Source of the DNA: an uncultured Clostridia bacterium
GTDB taxonomy: Bacteria > Bacillota > Clostridia > Oscillospirales > CAG-272
Assembly (NCBI GenBank): GCA_947630015.1
Contig: CANRFY010000005.1
Span: 1 to 64,000 of the forward strand
Reading direction: 5' to 3'
DNA length: 64,000 nt
The position numbers and the translations under genes are program-made. This document shows, piece after piece, positions 9,063 through 18,510 of this stretch; the stretch's first letter is position 1, and each line of letters begins with the position of its first letter. The notes under the pieces were generated by a model. It did no database searches. It was not told the origin of the DNA and saw only the letters and a program-made list of their open reading frames with translations.

Positions 9063-9278
9063 ATGTCGGGAGAAAAAACAGTGTCGGACGTTTCACTTTT
9101 ATTGAGGATCGCGGGGGTCGGGATGATCGCCGCCGTAATATGTCAGATATTATCAAAATCGGGGCGGGACGAGCAGGCGACGCTCGTCTCGGTCGCAGGG
9201 ATCGTCATCGTGATAATCATGATCGCCGACAGGCTCGGCGTGATGTTCGATACGCTGCGCGGGATATTCGGGCTGTGA
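9063..9278 (+). CDS. spoIIIAC: Stage III sporulation protein AC
   Basis: 71 aa: LLLRIAGVGMIAAVICQILSKSGRDEQATLVSVAGIVIVIIMI. Confidence 0.93.
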   Translation: MSGEKTVSDVSLLLRIAGVGMIAAVICQILSKSGRDEQATLVSVAGIVIVIIMIADRLGVMFDTLRGIFGL

Positions 9279-9652
9279 CGCGCATTTTGGGGATCGCGGT
9301 CATATGCGCCGCCGCGACGCTTATTTTAAAGGAATCGAAAAGCTCCGTTTGGCAGCTGTTGCCGTTAGCGGGCGGCGCGTGCATCGTCGTTTATGCGCTC
9401 GTATCGCTCGGCAGCTCTGTCGACGAGCTTTACAAATTGACGAGCGGCACGGCGCTGTCGGAATACGCAGGCACGCTGACGCGCGCAGTCGGCATCGGAT
9501 ACGCCTCTACGCTGACGGCGGACGTCTGCCGCGGATGCGGCGCGGACGCGCCGGCGTCTGCGATAATCATGCTCGGGCGGGCGGAGCTGTTGGCGCTGTG
9601 CTGTCCGCTGATCGCGAGGCTGATGACGGCGGCCTCCTCCCTGCTGCTATGA
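9275..9652 (+). CDS. spoIIIAD: Stage III sporulation protein AD
   Basis: GTG start overlapping spoIIIAC stop; VTRILGIAVICAAATLILKESKSSVWQLLPLAGG. Confidence 0.9.
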   Translation: MTRILGIAVICAAATLILKESKSSVWQLLPLAGGACIVVYALVSLGSSVDELYKLTSGTALSEYAGTLTRAVGIGYASTLTADVCRGCGADAPASAIIMLGRAELLALCCPLIARLMTAASSLLL

Positions 9653-10773
9653 CGAGCGCGCGTTCACGCGCCGCCGCGTTTGCCGCGGCATTATTGCTCG
9701 CCGCCGCGATCGGCGCGGTCGGCGTCCGCGCCGCGGACGGCGGCGCGATCGACGATATCAAAAACGCGGCTCCCGACAATATCGCCGAACTTTTGCCCGA
9801 TGATATCGCGGACGCGTCCGATCCCGCGTCCGCGCTCGGCATCGATTATGTGTTTTCGATCCTTCTTGACGCCGTGAAGGAATCGCTCGCGCCGGCGTCG
9901 GGATTCCTTTCCGTCATACTCGGCACGCTTCTCATCTCGTCCGCGTTCCGTATGTTCGCGGGCGGCGTATCGGACGGCGCGCTTTCGGAACCAGTATCGG
10001 TCATAACGTGCCTGTCGCTTGCCGTTTACGCCGTCGTCATAATGGAGCAGCTGTCCGCGCGCGTCGAGCTGTTCGCACGCTCGACCTCGACGTTCACGAT
10101 CGCGTCAGTTCCGATCCTGCACGCGCTTCTGACCTCGACCGGCAATATAACGTCGGCATCCGTCACATCGACAGGTCTTTTGACGTTCAGCGCCGCGCTT
10201 CAATATACTGCGGCATATATATTCGTGCCGCTCTATAAGCTCGGGCTGTCTCTGTCCGTCGTGACGTCGGTCACATCCGCAAGCGCCGGCGCGTCCGGCG
10301 TATGCGCCGCCGTCAAGCGTGCGTTCGTATGGCTCGCCGCCGGCGCGTCGACAGTTTTCTCGGCAGTTTTGGCGTATCAGACGGAGCTTGCGGCGGCCGC
10401 CGATACGGCCGCCGCGCGAGGTCTGCGGTACACGGTGAGCAGCGCCGTGCCGATCGTGGGCGGCGCTGTCGGCGACGCGCTCCGCACGGCGGCGTCGGGA
10501 CTGTCCGTGATCAAAAACGGAGCCGGAGCCGTCGGGATAGCCGTATTGATACTTTTGTCATGCCCGCTTTTGATCTCGTTGTTTATGACGTCTGCCGGAC
10601 TCGGCATCGGCGCGTTCGCCGCCGATGCGCTCGGATGCAGCCGAGAATCGGCGCTTTTATCAGAGCTGCGATCATGCGTCGGCTTCGCCATCGCCATCGT
10701 GGCGCTAGCGGCAGTCGTGTTCGTATTCGCGCTGGCGCTGTTTATGAAAACCGCGCCGGCAGTCGCCGTATGA
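9649..10773 (+). CDS. spoIIIAE: Stage III sporulation protein AE
   Basis: 374-aa polytopic membrane protein in operon order; ATG overlaps spoIIIAD stop (internal start of ORF 9304..10773). Confidence 0.9.
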   Translation: MTSARSRAAAFAAALLLAAAIGAVGVRAADGGAIDDIKNAAPDNIAELLPDDIADASDPASALGIDYVFSILLDAVKESLAPASGFLSVILGTLLISSAFRMFAGGVSDGALSEPVSVITCLSLAVYAVVIMEQLSARVELFARSTSTFTIASVPILHALLTSTGNITSASVTSTGLLTFSAALQYTAAYIFVPLYKLGLSLSVVTSVTSASAGASGVCAAVKRAFVWLAAGASTVFSAVLAYQTELAAAADTAAARGLRYTVSSAVPIVGGAVGDALRTAASGLSVIKNGAGAVGIAVLILLSCPLLISLFMTSAGLGIGAFAADALGCSRESALLSELRSCVGFAIAIVALAAVVFVFALALFMKTAPAVAV

Positions 10774-11243
10774 GCGCGTATATGGGCGGCGTGCTTGCGT
10801 GCGCCGCTGCCGCCGCCATTATCGGTATGATCTGCCCGAGCGGCGCCGATACGGGCAAATACATCAAATATATCATGGGACTCGTCACGCTGTGCGTGAT
10901 CGCGTCCCCGCTCGTCGATCTCATCGCGTCCGTCCGTGATCTGCCCGACATCGAGATCGCGGTATCGGAGCCTGCGTCGGAATACGACGCGTTCGGCGCG
11001 GTGCTTGACGAGGCGGCGCGTACCCTGTCGGACGCCGCCGCCTCGGCGATATCGGAAAGATTCTGCATCGATAGCGCCGATATATCCGTGTCCGCGCATT
11101 TTACGGGCGGCGATATTTACTCGGCAAGGCTCGAGGCCGTCACGGTGACGATGCGCGCTGACGGCGTTTGGGCTAACGCGGACGCCATAGCCGATTACAT
11201 CAGAGAAAACTATGATTGCGAGGCATACATCGAATATGAATGA
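10770..11243 (+). CDS. spoIIIAF: Stage III sporulation protein AF
   Basis: MSAYMGGVLACAAAAAIIGMICPSG..., two TM; operon order; ATGA overlap. Confidence 0.87.
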   Translation: MSAYMGGVLACAAAAAIIGMICPSGADTGKYIKYIMGLVTLCVIASPLVDLIASVRDLPDIEIAVSEPASEYDAFGAVLDEAARTLSDAAASAISERFCIDSADISVSAHFTGGDIYSARLEAVTVTMRADGVWANADAIADYIRENYDCEAYIEYE

Positions 11244-11724
11244 CACAGGGATCGTATCATATATGAAAAATTCGCCGAAGAAAGTTCTGATCGCCGCGCT
11301 CGGCGCGCTCGGCGTGATCCTTCTTATCTGCGGCGCGTTTATGCCGTCGTCCGACGGCGGCGGCGAAAGTACGCCGGAGGCGTCCGCGTCCGATTATGCG
11401 CGCGAGCTTGAGGCGAGGATAACGGCGATATGCGAAAAGGTCGCGGGCGTGTCGGACGTGTCGGTGCTTCTGACGCTCGACGGCGGCAGCGAACGCGTAT
11501 TCGCGGAAAATAAAAGCGACGCCGGCGACAGCTATGTCGTCGTCAGCGTCGACGGCGAGGAACGCACGGTACTTGTGCGCGAGATATATTCATCCGTGCG
11601 CGGGATCGCAGTCGTGTGCCGAGGCGGCGGCGACGCGGCGACGAAGCGGACGATATCGGAGCTTTTGTCATGCGCGCTCGGCGTGCCGATATCGAAAATT
11701 TCCGTCGCCGGCGCGGGTAAATGA
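11236..11724 (+). CDS. spoIIIAG: Stage III sporulation protein AG
   Basis: One TM plus YscJ/FliF-like domain (LEARITAICEKVAGVSDVSVLLTLDGGSERVFA). Confidence 0.92.
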   Translation: MNDTGIVSYMKNSPKKVLIAALGALGVILLICGAFMPSSDGGGESTPEASASDYARELEARITAICEKVAGVSDVSVLLTLDGGSERVFAENKSDAGDSYVVVSVDGEERTVLVREIYSSVRGIAVVCRGGGDAATKRTISELLSCALGVPISKISVAGAGK

Positions 11725-11782
11725 TTCATACCCCGCGCGCGCGCCGCATATACATTTATCAAAAGCTCACGGAGGTAACGAA

Positions 11783-12415
11783 ATGAAAATATCTGGTAAG
11801 CTCGGGGACTTGAAGCTCAAGGAGCGGTTCGGATCCGCAATGAAGAAAACGGGGGTTGTGCTGCGCAAGATCGGCGCGAAAAACATGATCATCATCTGCG
11901 CCGTTCTCGTCTGCGGCGTAGCGATCGGGCTGAATTTCATCCTCGCAGGCGGCAGCGGCGGGGATAAGGGCGGATACACGATCGATCCTGATAAGTATGC
12001 GGCGATGCTGAACGCGCCGGATACGGACGCGGTCGACGAGGCGTCGGCGGACGGCGGCGAATCGGCGCGTGACGATTATTTCGACGCCGCAGCATACAAC
12101 CGCGATAAGGCGCGCGACGAGGCGATCGAGGTGCTGTCCACCGTCGTAGAAAATGAAACGGCGCTCCAGGAGGTGCGCGATCAGGCCGGCGCCGATATCG
12201 CCGCGCTCGCGGCGAATATGGCGGCGGAGGCGAACATAGAGGAGCTTGTAAAGGCTAAGGGATTCGCCGACTGCGTGGCGATCATCAACGGAGAGAATGT
12301 GAGCGTCATCGTCAAGAGCGACGGGCTTTTGCCGAACGAGGTGGCGCAGATATCGGAGATCGTATATCAGCAGTCGGGCATTCTGCCGAGCCACATGAGC
12401 ATTTTTGAAAAATAG
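11783..12415 (+). CDS. spoIIIAH: Stage III sporulation protein AH
   Basis: RBS ggaggt; MKISGKLG..., TM, C-term KGFADCVAIINGENVSVIVKSDGLLPNEVAQISEIV. Confidence 0.93.
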   Translation: MKISGKLGDLKLKERFGSAMKKTGVVLRKIGAKNMIIICAVLVCGVAIGLNFILAGGSGGDKGGYTIDPDKYAAMLNAPDTDAVDEASADGGESARDDYFDAAAYNRDKARDEAIEVLSTVVENETALQEVRDQAGADIAALAANMAAEANIEELVKAKGFADCVAIINGENVSVIVKSDGLLPNEVAQISEIVYQQSGILPSHMSIFEK

Positions 12416-12434
12416 TCGGACGCATAATATCGGC

Positions 12435-12474
12435 AAATGTATAAAGCGAGCGGTGGAAAGAATTTTATACATTT
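12435..12474. repeat. Inverted repeat with 11-bp perfect arms
   Basis: aaatgtataaa-N18-tttatacattt. Confidence 0.7.
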
Positions 12475-12484
12475 GTATATCAGC

Positions 12485-12508
12485 CATGGGACGCCTCGGC
12501 GTCCCATG
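12485..12508 (+). terminator. Hairpin downstream of spoIIIAH (probable terminator)
   Basis: catgggacgcc-tc-ggcgtcccatg, 11-bp perfect stem. Confidence 0.5.
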
Positions 12509-12667
12509 ATAATTTATAATATCGCCGCGATTGTAATTTAAGTGACGCACGGTTTATGCCCGAATTTGCCGCATTTTCGCGTTATGCGTCCGCCAAAGTC
12601 GTGCAATCGCGGCATTTGACGAATACGGCGTTTGCCAAATGATGCATACGCATAAGAGATATGGCTT

Positions 12668-13060
12668 TCACCGTAACATAAAATGCTTCTTGATCCTGTC
12701 GGAGCATATGACTTTGCCCTTAACTGCGATGCTGTCAACATTTTCAATCACAAGATCATCAAGTTCGCTGTCGATACCCAATAGTCCATAACCCTTGATC
12801 TTGATCTTAATTTGCTTTTCATTCGCTTTCATCAGTTCTTCCTTTTCAAGAGACATCACGCCGATAAACCATCTGAAATCCAGATCGTTTTGCTGCTTGC
12901 TTGTTTCTTCAATAATCGTTTTCTTCTCATTAAGCGCTTGCCTTACAGACTGATTGATAAAATCGCTTCGATTGGAATAATAGCCCTTGTCGACCAGCAG
13001 ATCAATTTGAGATAATGTTGCGATGTTCATGTTGACGGACACCTTTTCGCTTGTTTCCAT
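12668..13060 (-). CDS. CopG/ribbon-helix-helix family regulator
   Basis: EKVSVNMNIATLSQIDLLVDKGYYSNRSDFINQSVRQALNEK; AT-richer than surroundings. Confidence 0.8.
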   Translation of the reverse strand: METSEKVSVNMNIATLSQIDLLVDKGYYSNRSDFINQSVRQALNEKKTIIEETSKQQNDLDFRWFIGVMSLEKEELMKANEKQIKIKIKGYGLLGIDSELDDLVIENVDSIAVKGKVICSDRIKKHFMLR

Positions 13061-13082
13061 GAATAAACCCTCCTGCTTGTAA

Positions 13083-13102
13083 TATGCTCTATATGGAGCA
13101 TA
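13083..13102. promoter_or_regulatory. Inverted repeat upstream of the RHH gene, candidate autoregulatory operator
   Basis: TATGCTC-TATATG-GAGCATA, 7-bp arms. Confidence 0.55.
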
Positions 13103-13163
13103 TATAGAATATCATACGTTTTATCTTTTGTCAAGAGGAAATAAAAAACTTTATTACAATGAA

Positions 13164-13197
13164 AACGCTCCGGCGATGCTGACTCGTCCGGAGCGTT
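13164..13197 (-). terminator. Rho-independent terminator
   Basis: aacgctccgg-N14-ccggagcgtt. Confidence 0.6.
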
Positions 13198-13263
13198 CCT
13201 GTTCGTTGTCCGTATTAAAGAAAACCTCAATCAGCGCCGCATGGCCGCGGCGGTAAGCCGCCG

Positions 13264-13725
13264 TTACGAAAAATCGGCTTTATTCTTCAAAACATAAGCA
13301 TAGATCAGATCATTCAGATCTTCTTCATTCTGATAAAAAGCCGTGTCGCATTCGTCAAGAACATTGTCGATCTCATCGCTTTTCAATTTAACAAGCAGTT
13401 CCCTGCGCGCTTCCGCATCGGATGGAAGCTCAACCCCGAATGCATCGATCGCCGTGCGGCAGATTTCCGCTAATTTTACGGCGCCGATTTTTTGAAACGC
13501 ATTTTCCAGTTCGCCGGCATAATTGCCGCTGGAATTATAAAAATACTGCGCAAAGCCGCCGTTGTTCACTTCTATTTCACAAGTCAGCGTGATTAAGAAA
13601 GCCCTTTCGGGATCGCTCAACGCGTCCATATTATCGTCGTACCCGCATTTTTCTTCCACATGATCCGCCAAGGCGGGAATAAACTCGTTTATATCATCTG
13701 TTTGCAGAATTTCGTCTATCGACAT
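13264..13725 (-). CDS. DMP19 / DUF4375 family protein
   Basis: LTCEIEVNNGGFAQYFYNSSGNYAGELENAFQKIGA motif. Confidence 0.8.
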   Translation of the reverse strand: MSIDEILQTDDINEFIPALADHVEEKCGYDDNMDALSDPERAFLITLTCEIEVNNGGFAQYFYNSSGNYAGELENAFQKIGAVKLAEICRTAIDAFGVELPSDAEARRELLVKLKSDEIDNVLDECDTAFYQNEEDLNDLIYAYVLKNKADFS

Positions 13726-13801
13726 TTCTGTATCCTCCTTGCAATGGTTAATGAATGTCCGGCAAACGGCGAACGCAGAGTTTTAATCAGCGCCGGTGCG
13801 C

Positions 13802-14893
13802 TTACGTGCGTTTTCTCGTCGGTGAGCGCGACAGCTCAAATCCAGCCGCGGCGAGCGCCATGCATACGACGGCGGACGCCGAGTATCCGTATGCGCCGAG
13901 CGGCATATTCACGCCGAGCGACGCTGGCAGATATCCCGCAAACGACGACAGCGCCAATACGGCGAGCGCAAGCGCGCCGTGCGGCTTCATATTGTCCAAC
14001 GACGCGCGCAGCAAAAGCGGCGTCGTAATACTGTATAGGCAAATCGCCGCCGCATACGCATATATGTTTTCGCCGAAGATGAACAGCACCGCCGCCCCCG
14101 TCAGCGCGACCGCGGACAAAGCGCGCGGTCCCGTCCTGCCGCACAAAAGGCCGCCCGCAAGCTGTCCCGACGATATCGCGGCCGCAATCAAAAGCGGCGC
14201 GGTCAGCCCGCCCTCGGGATCAAAATCGGTCGACGCGATCGCGAACGTGCAGATCGCGTTCACGATAAAGAAGCAAAAGACGGCCAAAAATTCGCGCGCC
14301 GGATACGATATCGTGATCCCGTGCGGGAACGGCGCGACAGATTCGTATGTGAACGAGAGAGGCTCGCATAAAACGATCAAAGCCGCGATCGCCGCCATCG
14401 ACGCAGCCGACGAGATCAAGAGCGCTGTGCCGCCGACGTTTGTCAAGTTCGCGATAATTCCGCCCGCGCATACGCCGACCGCGCGGCTGCAAATGAATAT
14501 CGCCGGCGCTTTTGCATCCGCGCCGCGTCTGAGCGCGTATGCGCCGCCGCCGATATAGAAGCACGCCCCGCCGATCCCGAGCAAGGCGGCAAGCACAAAC
14601 GGCGCCTGCGCCGCTATGACTGACGCCGCCATGATCGCGCATCCGACGGCGGCGGGGACGCCGGTGCGCTGGAGCTTGTCAGCTCCGATACCGACGGCAA
14701 AGCTCATAACGAGCGAAAAGACCGCGTATATCAGCGCCGATTCCGCGAAATATTCAGTTTCAGCCGTAAATCGCACAAGCAGCGCGCAAATGCACGCGCC
14801 GACGATCAGATTCGCCGCCGCATACAGCGCCAGCATAAGCGCGCCGCCTGCTTTAGCGCCGACCGTGGCGCGCTTTTTCGTTCTTTTCGCCAT
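13802..14893 (-). CDS. MFS-like polytopic membrane protein
   Basis: 363 aa, about 10-12 TM segments. Confidence 0.6.
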   Translation of the reverse strand: MAKRTKKRATVGAKAGGALMLALYAAANLIVGACICALLVRFTAETEYFAESALIYAVFSLVMSFAVGIGADKLQRTGVPAAVGCAIMAASVIAAQAPFVLAALLGIGGACFYIGGGAYALRRGADAKAPAIFICSRAVGVCAGGIIANLTNVGGTALLISSAASMAAIAALIVLCEPLSFTYESVAPFPHGITISYPAREFLAVFCFFIVNAICTFAIASTDFDPEGGLTAPLLIAAAISSGQLAGGLLCGRTGPRALSAVALTGAAVLFIFGENIYAYAAAICLYSITTPLLLRASLDNMKPHGALALAVLALSSFAGYLPASLGVNMPLGAYGYSASAVVCMALAAAGFELSRSPTRKRT

Positions 14894-14949
14894 TTATATT
14901 CCCCGTCAAAAGCGGCGCCGCTTTTTTATGCGGCGCCGCGCGTCAATTT

Positions 14950-15795
14950 TTATTTATCCGCGATGAAAAGCACGCCGAGCGTGTTAGGGCCGCAATGACT
15001 CGATATGACGCCGCCCGCGCGCGTTTCGAGTATCTCGTCAAACGTGCCAAGATCGGTCAGGGTCTTGATCGTTTCGTCGACGACGGCGCGGCATTCGTCC
15101 GTCATCGTATGCGTCACGAACACGCGTCTCTTGTCCGCGCCCGCAAGCTCGGGCATCATATCGGCGACATAGCTGCCGACGACGCGTCCTATCTTGCCGC
15201 GATATTTCTTGTCTACATCCATTTTGCCTCCGGCGACGACTATTTTCGGCTTGAGCGAGAGCAGATTCGCCGCCAGCGCCGTCAGCGGCGAGCAGCGGCC
15301 GCCGCGCTGAAGATATGTGAGCGTATCTATTACGAAGCTTGCGCGGACCTGCGGGATGAGCGCTTCTATCTCGTCCGCAGTCTCGTCGAGGGTGCGTCCC
15401 TCCGCTATAAGATCGGCCGCGCGCAGAACGAGCAGTCCTATGCCTGTCGAAAGATTGCGCGAATCTATGACGCGGACCGAGGCGCATCCCGCCTCCTTTG
15501 CGGCGAGACGCATTATATTGTTCGACATACTCATCTCGCTCGATATGCTGAACGCGATTATGCCGGAATCCTTATATCTGCCGAAAAGCTCTGCCGCCTC
15601 CTCGATCGACGGCGCCGCCGTTTTCGGCGTTTTCGCGTTGGCGTCCGCCCATGCGAAAAGCTCCTTCTGCGTCAGTTCCCCGTCGCGAACGCTTTTGTCA
15701 TCGAGATTGATATTGAGCGGCAGTATGTCGATATCGTATTTTTTGATCAGTTCCGGCGAAAGATCGCACGTACTGTCGGCGATGATTTTGATCAT
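14950..15795 (-). CDS. DegV family fatty-acid-binding protein
   Basis: MIKIIADSTCDLSPELIKKYDIDILPLNI...; TLTYLQRGGR. Confidence 0.95.
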   Translation of the reverse strand: MIKIIADSTCDLSPELIKKYDIDILPLNINLDDKSVRDGELTQKELFAWADANAKTPKTAAPSIEEAAELFGRYKDSGIIAFSISSEMSMSNNIMRLAAKEAGCASVRVIDSRNLSTGIGLLVLRAADLIAEGRTLDETADEIEALIPQVRASFVIDTLTYLQRGGRCSPLTALAANLLSLKPKIVVAGGKMDVDKKYRGKIGRVVGSYVADMMPELAGADKRRVFVTHTMTDECRAVVDETIKTLTDLGTFDEILETRAGGVISSHCGPNTLGVLFIADK

Positions 15796-15915
15796 GTCGT
15801 TCCTCTTTCGATAATTCGATTTTTTGCTCGTTACAGTATATCTGATATTTTACCATAAAAAATCGTATTTGTCAGCATATGAGCGAAAAAAAGTTAAAAT
15901 TCGTGTGAAAGCATA

Positions 15916-15953
15916 AATATTCCCCCGCCGGCGGCCCGCCGCGGGGGAATATT
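15916..15953 (-). terminator. Rho-independent terminator
   Basis: aatattcccccgc...gcgggggaatatt downstream of yebC. Confidence 0.75.
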
Positions 15954-15966
15954 TTGATACAGTTTG

Positions 15967-16737
15967 TTATTCCTCTTCGTTTTCCCAGTTGTGGAACACG
16001 TTCTGGACGTCGTCGTTGTCGTCGAGCATTTCGAGCAGCGTCGACATATTCTTTATGTCGTCCTCGCCCTCGAGGGTGACATAGCTCTGCGGCACCATAT
16101 CGCGGTCGGCGGATATAATCGGATATCCCTTGCCCTCGAGCGTTTCGCGCACGAACGTAAGATCGTTTTCCTCCGTGCTGATCTCGAAGTATTCGTCGTC
16201 GGCGACGAAATCCGTAGCGCCCGCTTCAAGCGCGTCCTCCATCAACGAATCCTCCGATACGGGCTTCGGCTTTGTGCCGCGCGGAGCCTTCGCGTCGGGT
16301 TCGATCTCTTTTGCTACGAGAATCACGCCGCGGCTCTGGAACATATATGACACGCATCCCGTCGTCCCCATATTTCCGCCGTATTTATCGAAATAGTGGC
16401 GCATATCTGACGCCGTGCGGTTGCGGTTGTCTGTCGCCGTTTCTACGATAACGGCGACGCCGGACGGTCCGTAGCCCTCGTATGTCACTTCCTCGTAGAC
16501 CGCGCCGTCGCCTCCCGCCGCCTTTTTAAGCGTGCGTTCGATATTGTCGTTCGGGACGTTGTTGGCCTTCGCTTTCGCGATAAGATCGCGGAGCTTGCCG
16601 TTCGATACGGGATCGGCTCCGCCCTCGCGCACCGCGATGGCGATCTCTTTGCCGATCTTGGTGAAGATCTTCGCGCGCTGTGCGTCGGTCTTCTCCTTCT
16701 TGTGCATTATGTTTTTCCATTTGCTGTGGCCTGACAT
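15967..16737 (-). CDS. yebC: YebC/PmpR family transcriptional regulator
   Basis: MSGHSKWKNIMHKKEKTDAQRAKIFTKIGKEIAIAVREGGADP. Confidence 0.97.
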   Translation of the reverse strand: MSGHSKWKNIMHKKEKTDAQRAKIFTKIGKEIAIAVREGGADPVSNGKLRDLIAKAKANNVPNDNIERTLKKAAGGDGAVYEEVTYEGYGPSGVAVIVETATDNRNRTASDMRHYFDKYGGNMGTTGCVSYMFQSRGVILVAKEIEPDAKAPRGTKPKPVSEDSLMEDALEAGATDFVADDEYFEISTEENDLTFVRETLEGKGYPIISADRDMVPQSYVTLEGEDDIKNMSTLLEMLDDNDDVQNVFHNWENEEE

Positions 16738-16759
16738 TGTATTCCTCCGTTTATATGGA

Positions 16760-18484
16760 TCAGATTTTTTCTGTCTTTTTTATGCAGATGAGATCGAGCG
16801 CGCGTCCGAGTACAGAATTGACGGCACACGAAAGCGCGAGCCTCACGGCGCGGACGTCGTCGTCCTCGGCTGTGAGTATCGGGCAGTCGTGATAGAATTT
16901 GTTGTAATCGGTGCAGACGTCGAGTATGAACCGCGTCACGAGCGACGGCTCGTAATCGCGGATCGCGTCGTCGACGACCTCGCCGAAACGCGACAGCGTC
17001 ACGAGCAGCTGACGCTCCGATTCGTCCGTCAATTCTCCTGCCGCCGGCGCGATCCCGTCCGAATCGGCTTTGCGTCGGACGCTGCACGTCCGAGCGTATG
17101 TGTACATCGCATACGGTCCCGTGTTGCCGTCAAAGTTCAAGGCGTCGTCCATGATGAAATTCATGTCGCGCATACGGTTGTTCAAAAGATAATGGAACAC
17201 GACGGCTCCGACGCCGACGGCCTCGGCCGTCGCCGCCTTTTCCTCGCCCGAAAGCGCCGGATTTTTGACGGTGATAATATCCGACACCTTCTCGATCGCG
17301 GTGTTCAAAAGGTCCTTGAGCAGTATCACGTTGCCCGTTCTCGTCGCTAATTTTTCGCCGCCGATCGATACCATGCCGTAAGGGACATGGACGAGCTTGT
17401 CGTACCACGGATATCCCATCAGCTCGACGACGCGGAACCACTGAGCGAAATGCAGGCTCTGTGCCGCCGCCGTCACATAAATGCATTTATCGAAATTGTA
17501 CGTTCTCGCCCTGTATACGGCCGCCGCGATGTCGCGCGTCGGATAGAGCGTCGAGCCGTCCGAGCGCAAAATCAGGCACGGCGGCATTCCGTATTCGGAC
17601 AAGTCGACGATAGACGCGCCGTTGTCGAGCTTCAAAAGTCCGCATTCGCGGAGCTTTTCGACCTGCTCCGGCATTTTGTCCGTGTAGAAGCTCTCGCCCG
17701 CGTAGCTGTCGAACGTGATGCCGAGCTGTTTATACGTTACATTGTATTCCTTGAAGCTGACCTCGATGAACCAGCGCCACAGAGCGGTGTTTTCCTCGTC
17801 GCCAAGCTCGAGCTTATGGAACTCGGCGCGCGCCTCGTCATCAAGCGACGGATCCTTTTCCGCCTCCGCGTGGAATTTCACGTACAGCGCGACAAGCTCG
17901 TCGACGCCGCCCTTGTCGATCACATCCTTGTCGCCCCATTTGCGGTACGCGACAATCATCTTGCCGAACTGAGTCCCCCAGTCGCCGAGATGATTGATGC
18001 CGACGCATTTGTAGCCGTGAAATTCATGCAGCTTCTTGAGCGAATGTCCGATCACCGTCGAGCCGAGATGGCCGATGTGGAACGGCTTCGCCACGTTCGG
18101 CGACGAATAATCGAGAACGACTGTCTTGCCTGCTCCCTCGTCGCTGCCGCCGTAATCCTCGCCGAGCGTCAGTATCTCGCCAAGCACGTCACGGCCGAGG
18201 TACGAACGCGATATGCGAAAGTTCAGATATCCTCCGGCGACCGATACGTCAGCGACGGGCGCGAGCTTATCCTTGACGGCATCGCATATCATCTGCGCGA
18301 TCTTGGGCGGAGCCGATCTAAGCTCGCGGCTGAACCGGAAGCACGGCAGCGCAAGATCGCCCAAAGAGCGATCCGGCGGATATTCGAGATACGACGCGAT
18401 CGCCGCCGCGTCGGCGGCGTTTTCGTTTATGGCCTTGACCGCGTCCGCGCACACGGACGCTATCGCCATTTTAATTTTCCGCAT
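16760..18484 (-). CDS. argS: Arginyl-tRNA synthetase
   Basis: DYSSPNVAKPFHIGHLGSTVIGHSL; internal start MRKIKMAIASVCADAVK within ORF 16760..18853. Confidence 0.95.
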   Translation of the reverse strand: MRKIKMAIASVCADAVKAINENAADAAAIASYLEYPPDRSLGDLALPCFRFSRELRSAPPKIAQMICDAVKDKLAPVADVSVAGGYLNFRISRSYLGRDVLGEILTLGEDYGGSDEGAGKTVVLDYSSPNVAKPFHIGHLGSTVIGHSLKKLHEFHGYKCVGINHLGDWGTQFGKMIVAYRKWGDKDVIDKGGVDELVALYVKFHAEAEKDPSLDDEARAEFHKLELGDEENTALWRWFIEVSFKEYNVTYKQLGITFDSYAGESFYTDKMPEQVEKLRECGLLKLDNGASIVDLSEYGMPPCLILRSDGSTLYPTRDIAAAVYRARTYNFDKCIYVTAAAQSLHFAQWFRVVELMGYPWYDKLVHVPYGMVSIGGEKLATRTGNVILLKDLLNTAIEKVSDIITVKNPALSGEEKAATAEAVGVGAVVFHYLLNNRMRDMNFIMDDALNFDGNTGPYAMYTYARTCSVRRKADSDGIAPAAGELTDESERQLLVTLSRFGEVVDDAIRDYEPSLVTRFILDVCTDYNKFYHDCPILTAEDDDVRAVRLALSCAVNSVLGRALDLICIKKTEKI

Positions 18485-18510
18485 AGGGTCAAATTTCCTT
18501 ATCGTTAATT

